Shown here: positions 6,362 to 8,025 of the stretch, in pieces
How positions within the stretch are numbered: the stretch's first letter is position 1
Layout: each line of letters begins with the position of its first letter
Source: an uncultured Pseudomonadota bacterium
GTDB lineage: Bacteria; Pseudomonadota; Alphaproteobacteria; Rs-D84
Direction: 5' to 3'
Length of the DNA: 8,025 bases
NCBI GenBank assembly: GCA_947303165.1
Contig: CAMYXE010000028.1
Span: 1 to 8,025 of the forward strand
Translations under genes and position numbers: made by a program
The notes under the pieces: generated by a model
The model's database searches: none
What the model was told of the DNA's origin: nothing
The model's input: only the letters and a program-made list of their open reading frames with translations

Positions 6362-7304
6362 ATAATCTGTTTGCGGACAGCATGATATTTTCAATAGAAT
6401 ATTTTGTATTCTCGTATACCATTTTAATCGCTAGACCCAGATATTCGCGTGGATTGAACATGTCAGGATGTTCAGTAAGTGCTTGGCGTATCGCCGCCGT
6501 GAATGCGAGGCGCGAATCGCTGTCTACATTTATTTTACAAACATTCATTGTTGTGGCGTGTCGCAGTTGCTTGGGAGAAATACCGTGTGCGTTTTGAATA
6601 TTGCCACCGTTTTCATTTATTATTTGAACAAGGTGTTGTGGAATACACGATGCACCGTGCAATACCAATGGAAATTCGGGCAAGTGGCGGATAATTTCGG
6701 TCAATATGTCAAAACGCAATTCTTGGTTTTCGGTCTTCATTTTGTAAGCGCCGTGACTGGTACCAATTGCGACCGCCAATGAATCAACGTTTGTGCGTGA
6801 TACAAATTCAACTACATCATCAGGATTGGTATACAATTCGTCATCAGAATACGTATTTTCGTCTTCGCGACCACGCAAGGAACCTAATTCTGCTTCGACA
6901 GAAACATTATGCGCGTGTGCGTATTCCGCAACACGGGCCGACAGTTCGATATTTTCTTTAAACGGTAAATTACTTGCATCTATCATTACGCTGGAAAAAC
7001 CTAAATCTATGGCGTGGATACATGCTTCGTAGGTATGGCCATGGTCCAAGTGTAGGGCGATTTGTTCACGTGGATTAATTTTGGCACCGCGCACCATGGA
7101 CATAAGAATATCGTCACTCATATATTTTAATGCAGACTCGGACACGGCCAAAATTACTGGGCTTGACGTGTGGCGTGCGGCCCCAAGGATGGCGGCAAAG
7201 GTTTCCATATTGTAAAAATTGAATGCGCCAATAGCATAGTGCCCCTGTAATGCATTCGCAAACATTTCATATGTATTAACCAAACCAAAATCTTTATATT
7301 GCAT
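6360..7304 (-). CDS. fba: class II fructose-bisphosphate aldolase
   Basis: This is the zinc-dependent enzyme that splits fructose 1,6-bisphosphate into dihydroxyacetone phosphate and glyceraldehyde 3-phosphate in glycolysis, or the reverse in gluconeogenesis. It has 314 residues from the Met at 7304, similar to class IIB enzymes. Visible motifs are LHLDHGH (84-90, catalytic Asp87 and zinc ligand His88), VEAELGSLRGRED (136-148, second signature; Arg stands where Gly or Met is usual), GTSHGAYK (181-188) and VLHGAS (214-219) with the other zinc histidines, and NVDSDSRLAFTAAIR (259-273) for phosphate binding. The start at 7304 is chosen over Mets 10 residues and 5 residues upstream because GAGGG lies 6 nt before it. 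A tagatose-bisphosphate aldolase of the same superfamily cannot be fully excluded. It is convergent with efp and divergent from the lipoprotein gene. Confidence 0.92.
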   Translation of the reverse strand: MQYKDFGLVNTYEMFANALQGHYAIGAFNFYNMETFAAILGAARHTSSPVILAVSESALKYMSDDILMSMVRGAKINPREQIALHLDHGHTYEACIHAIDLGFSSVMIDASNLPFKENIELSARVAEYAHAHNVSVEAELGSLRGREDENTYSDDELYTNPDDVVEFVSRTNVDSLAVAIGTSHGAYKMKTENQELRFDILTEIIRHLPEFPLVLHGASCIPQHLVQIINENGGNIQNAHGISPKQLRHATTMNVCKINVDSDSRLAFTAAIRQALTEHPDMFNPREYLGLAIKMVYENTKYSIENIMLSANRL

Positions 7305-7310
7305 AATAGT

Positions 7311-7315
7311 CCCTC
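7311..7315 (-). promoter_or_regulatory. ribosome-binding site fixing the aldolase start
   Basis: Read on the - strand this is GAGGG, 6 nt before ATG 7304. The open frame extends upstream to 7334, but the site overlaps that extension and family alignment starts near MQYKDFGLVN. The shorter form is therefore preferred. Confidence 0.8.
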
Positions 7316-7336
7316 GCATACATAAATATCGCATAG

Positions 7337-7345
7337 ATTATAACA
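7337..7345 (-). promoter_or_regulatory. aldolase promoter, extended -10
   Basis: On the - strand this reads TGTTATAAT: a perfect TATAAT (7337-7342) preceded by TGn (7343-7345), an extended -10 element. The -35 at 17 nt spacing (TACAGA, 7360-7365) is weak, which is usual for extended -10 promoters. The transcript would start near 7330, giving a leader of about 25 nt. Confidence 0.65.
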
Positions 7346-7399
7346 TATTTTTTGATTGTTCTGTATGATTTTCTGCCAAGGAAAAAATGTATAAAATGT

Positions 7400-7429
7400 T
7401 TGACAGGGCAAAAATTTGTGCAAAAATAT
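7400..7429 (+). promoter_or_regulatory. candidate promoter of the lipoprotein gene
   Basis: There is a perfect -35, TTGACA, at 7400-7405. The only -10 at usable spacing is poor (AAATAT at 7424-7429, 18-nt spacer). The location, 50-80 nt before the lipoprotein start and diverging from the aldolase promoter, supports a promoter here. The exact -10 is uncertain. Confidence 0.4.
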
Positions 7430-7479
7430 CAAAAGACGAATCGGGAGAGTGTTAGAGTTAAATTATAAAGGACGAAAGA

Positions 7480-7854
7480 ATGAAACAAATTTTGGCTTTA
7501 GTAGTTGCATTGGTCGCGGTTGCGGGTTGCTCTTCTTCTTATGATTATTATAAGGGTGGTGTCCGTTATATCCAAGATGGCAAAGATTGTGTATATTATA
7601 CTGATGAATATGCACAGCGTTATTCTGATTCTATTCGCGGTTTTGAGGGTAAAAATCGTATAGTATACCGTAATACACGTTGTGAAGATTTGTTTGCACG
7701 TGATCATGGTGGTCAGACAGAACGTAATGATCGCAAAGTGTTGGCTGCGGCACCAGTCGTATCGGAAAAGCCTGTTTGCACAAAATGCACATCTGGCTGT
7801 GATGCGGAAATTGTCCCGGTGACACGTCGTTATTACACTATTTCGGCAAAATAA
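7480..7854 (+). CDS. small lipoprotein of unknown function
   Basis: The product has 124 residues. A short lipoprotein signal (MKQILALVVALVAVAG) ends in the lipobox VAGC with Cys17 as the expected lipidated residue. The next residues are Ser-Ser-Ser rather than Asp, which in the E. coli Lol rule would favour outer-membrane sorting. The mature part is Tyr- and Arg-rich (YDYYKGGVRY, CVYYTDEYAQRYSD) and carries Cys37, Cys68 and a C-terminal CTKCTSGC cluster (Cys100, 103, 107). The cluster could bind a metal or form disulfides. The start is supported by AAGGA at 7468-7472, 7 nt upstream. It is followed directly by a terminator, so it is a single-gene unit. I do not recognise the family. Confidence 0.85.
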   Translation: MKQILALVVALVAVAGCSSSYDYYKGGVRYIQDGKDCVYYTDEYAQRYSDSIRGFEGKNRIVYRNTRCEDLFARDHGGQTERNDRKVLAAAPVVSEKPVCTKCTSGCDAEIVPVTRRYYTISAK

Positions 7855-7870
7855 GATTTTGACTGATAAG

Positions 7871-7899
7871 ATGCCGTCCGTTTTGGGCGGTATTTTTTT
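7871..7899 (+). terminator. Rho-independent terminator after the lipoprotein gene
   Basis: A 9-bp stem including two G-U pairs joins 7871-7879 (ATGCCGTCC) with 7885-7893 (GGGCGGTAT) around GTTTT and continues into seven T residues. It lies 16 nt after the stop codon. Confidence 0.88.
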
Positions 7900-7906
7900 A
7901 TTTTAT

Positions 7907-7935
7907 TTGAAACAGTTGGTATTTTGTGATAGAAT
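7907..7935 (+). promoter_or_regulatory. promoter of the last, partial gene
   Basis: TTGAAA (7907-7912) and TAGAAT (7930-7935) are separated by the optimal 17 nt, and TG at 7927-7928 extends the -10. This is the best-formed sigma-70-type promoter in the window and would give a short leader of about 16 nt before the ATG at 7958. Confidence 0.7.
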
Positions 7936-7957
7936 TGCATGGAAAAGGAGATTTAAT

Positions 7958-8025
7958 ATGAAGAAATTATCAAAATATTTTATGGCGGCAACGTTTTCGT
8001 TGTCTATGGTTATGCAGAACGCATT
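7958..8025 (+). CDS. exported protein, N-terminal fragment cut by the window edge
   Basis: Only 22 complete codons are present. The start is well supported by AAGGAG at 7945-7950, 7 nt before the ATG, and by the promoter just upstream. The visible residues begin MKKLSKYFMAATFSLSMVMQ, a typical Sec signal peptide with a basic N-terminus and a hydrophobic core, followed by Asn-Ala. Nothing of the mature protein is visible, so no function can be given. Confidence 0.75.
   Translation, partial: MKKLSKYFMAATFSLSMVMQNA

Overview
The window looks like chromosomal DNA from a low-GC alphaproteobacterium, probably an uncultured host-associated one. This is inferred from protein style: an AsmA C-terminus with the PCxxA-type ending seen in Alphaproteobacteria, an EF-P with the GTK..R.EDKVE and NTET.EYVERA patterns, and lineage-type secreted proteins with the N-terminal TLTSKNYVDNAVATKQ pattern. 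There are no tRNA or rRNA genes, insertion sequences or CRISPR arrays. I found no phage replication, packaging or integrase gene.

Layout: (1) 2-1744 (+), an AsmA-family envelope protein whose 5' end lies outside the window. (2) 1842-2960 (+), dnaN, the DNA polymerase III sliding clamp, closed by a strong hairpin terminator at 2984-3010. (3) 3019-3277 (+), a promoter followed by a candidate structured RNA of about 220 nt that ends in a terminator-like hairpin. (4) 3295-4100 (+), a secreted surface-type protein split into two frames at an A7 tract; a -1 shift would rejoin it into 268 residues. (5) 4228-5523 (-), a secreted protein with about 22 cysteines and no recognisable function. (6) 5741-6310 (+), efp, elongation factor P. 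(7) 6360-7304 (-), class II fructose-bisphosphate aldolase, convergent with efp. (8) 7480-7854 (+), a small cysteine-containing lipoprotein. (9) 7958 to the end (+), the first 22 codons of another exported protein.

The genes do not form a pathway. Most are single-gene units with their own promoter-like sequence and hairpin terminator. Housekeeping genes (dnaN, efp, fba) alternate with lineage-specific envelope proteins. No antiphage, secretion or biosynthetic cluster is visible.

The most interesting stretch is 3019-4100. The RNA can adopt two mutually exclusive folds, and its terminator sits 18 nt before the start of a surface-protein gene that has no other room for a promoter. That looks like a transcription attenuator or riboswitch-like leader. 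The same gene is interrupted by a slippery A AAA AAA heptamer. Both ideas come from reading the sequence and have not been tested by alignment, folding or reads.
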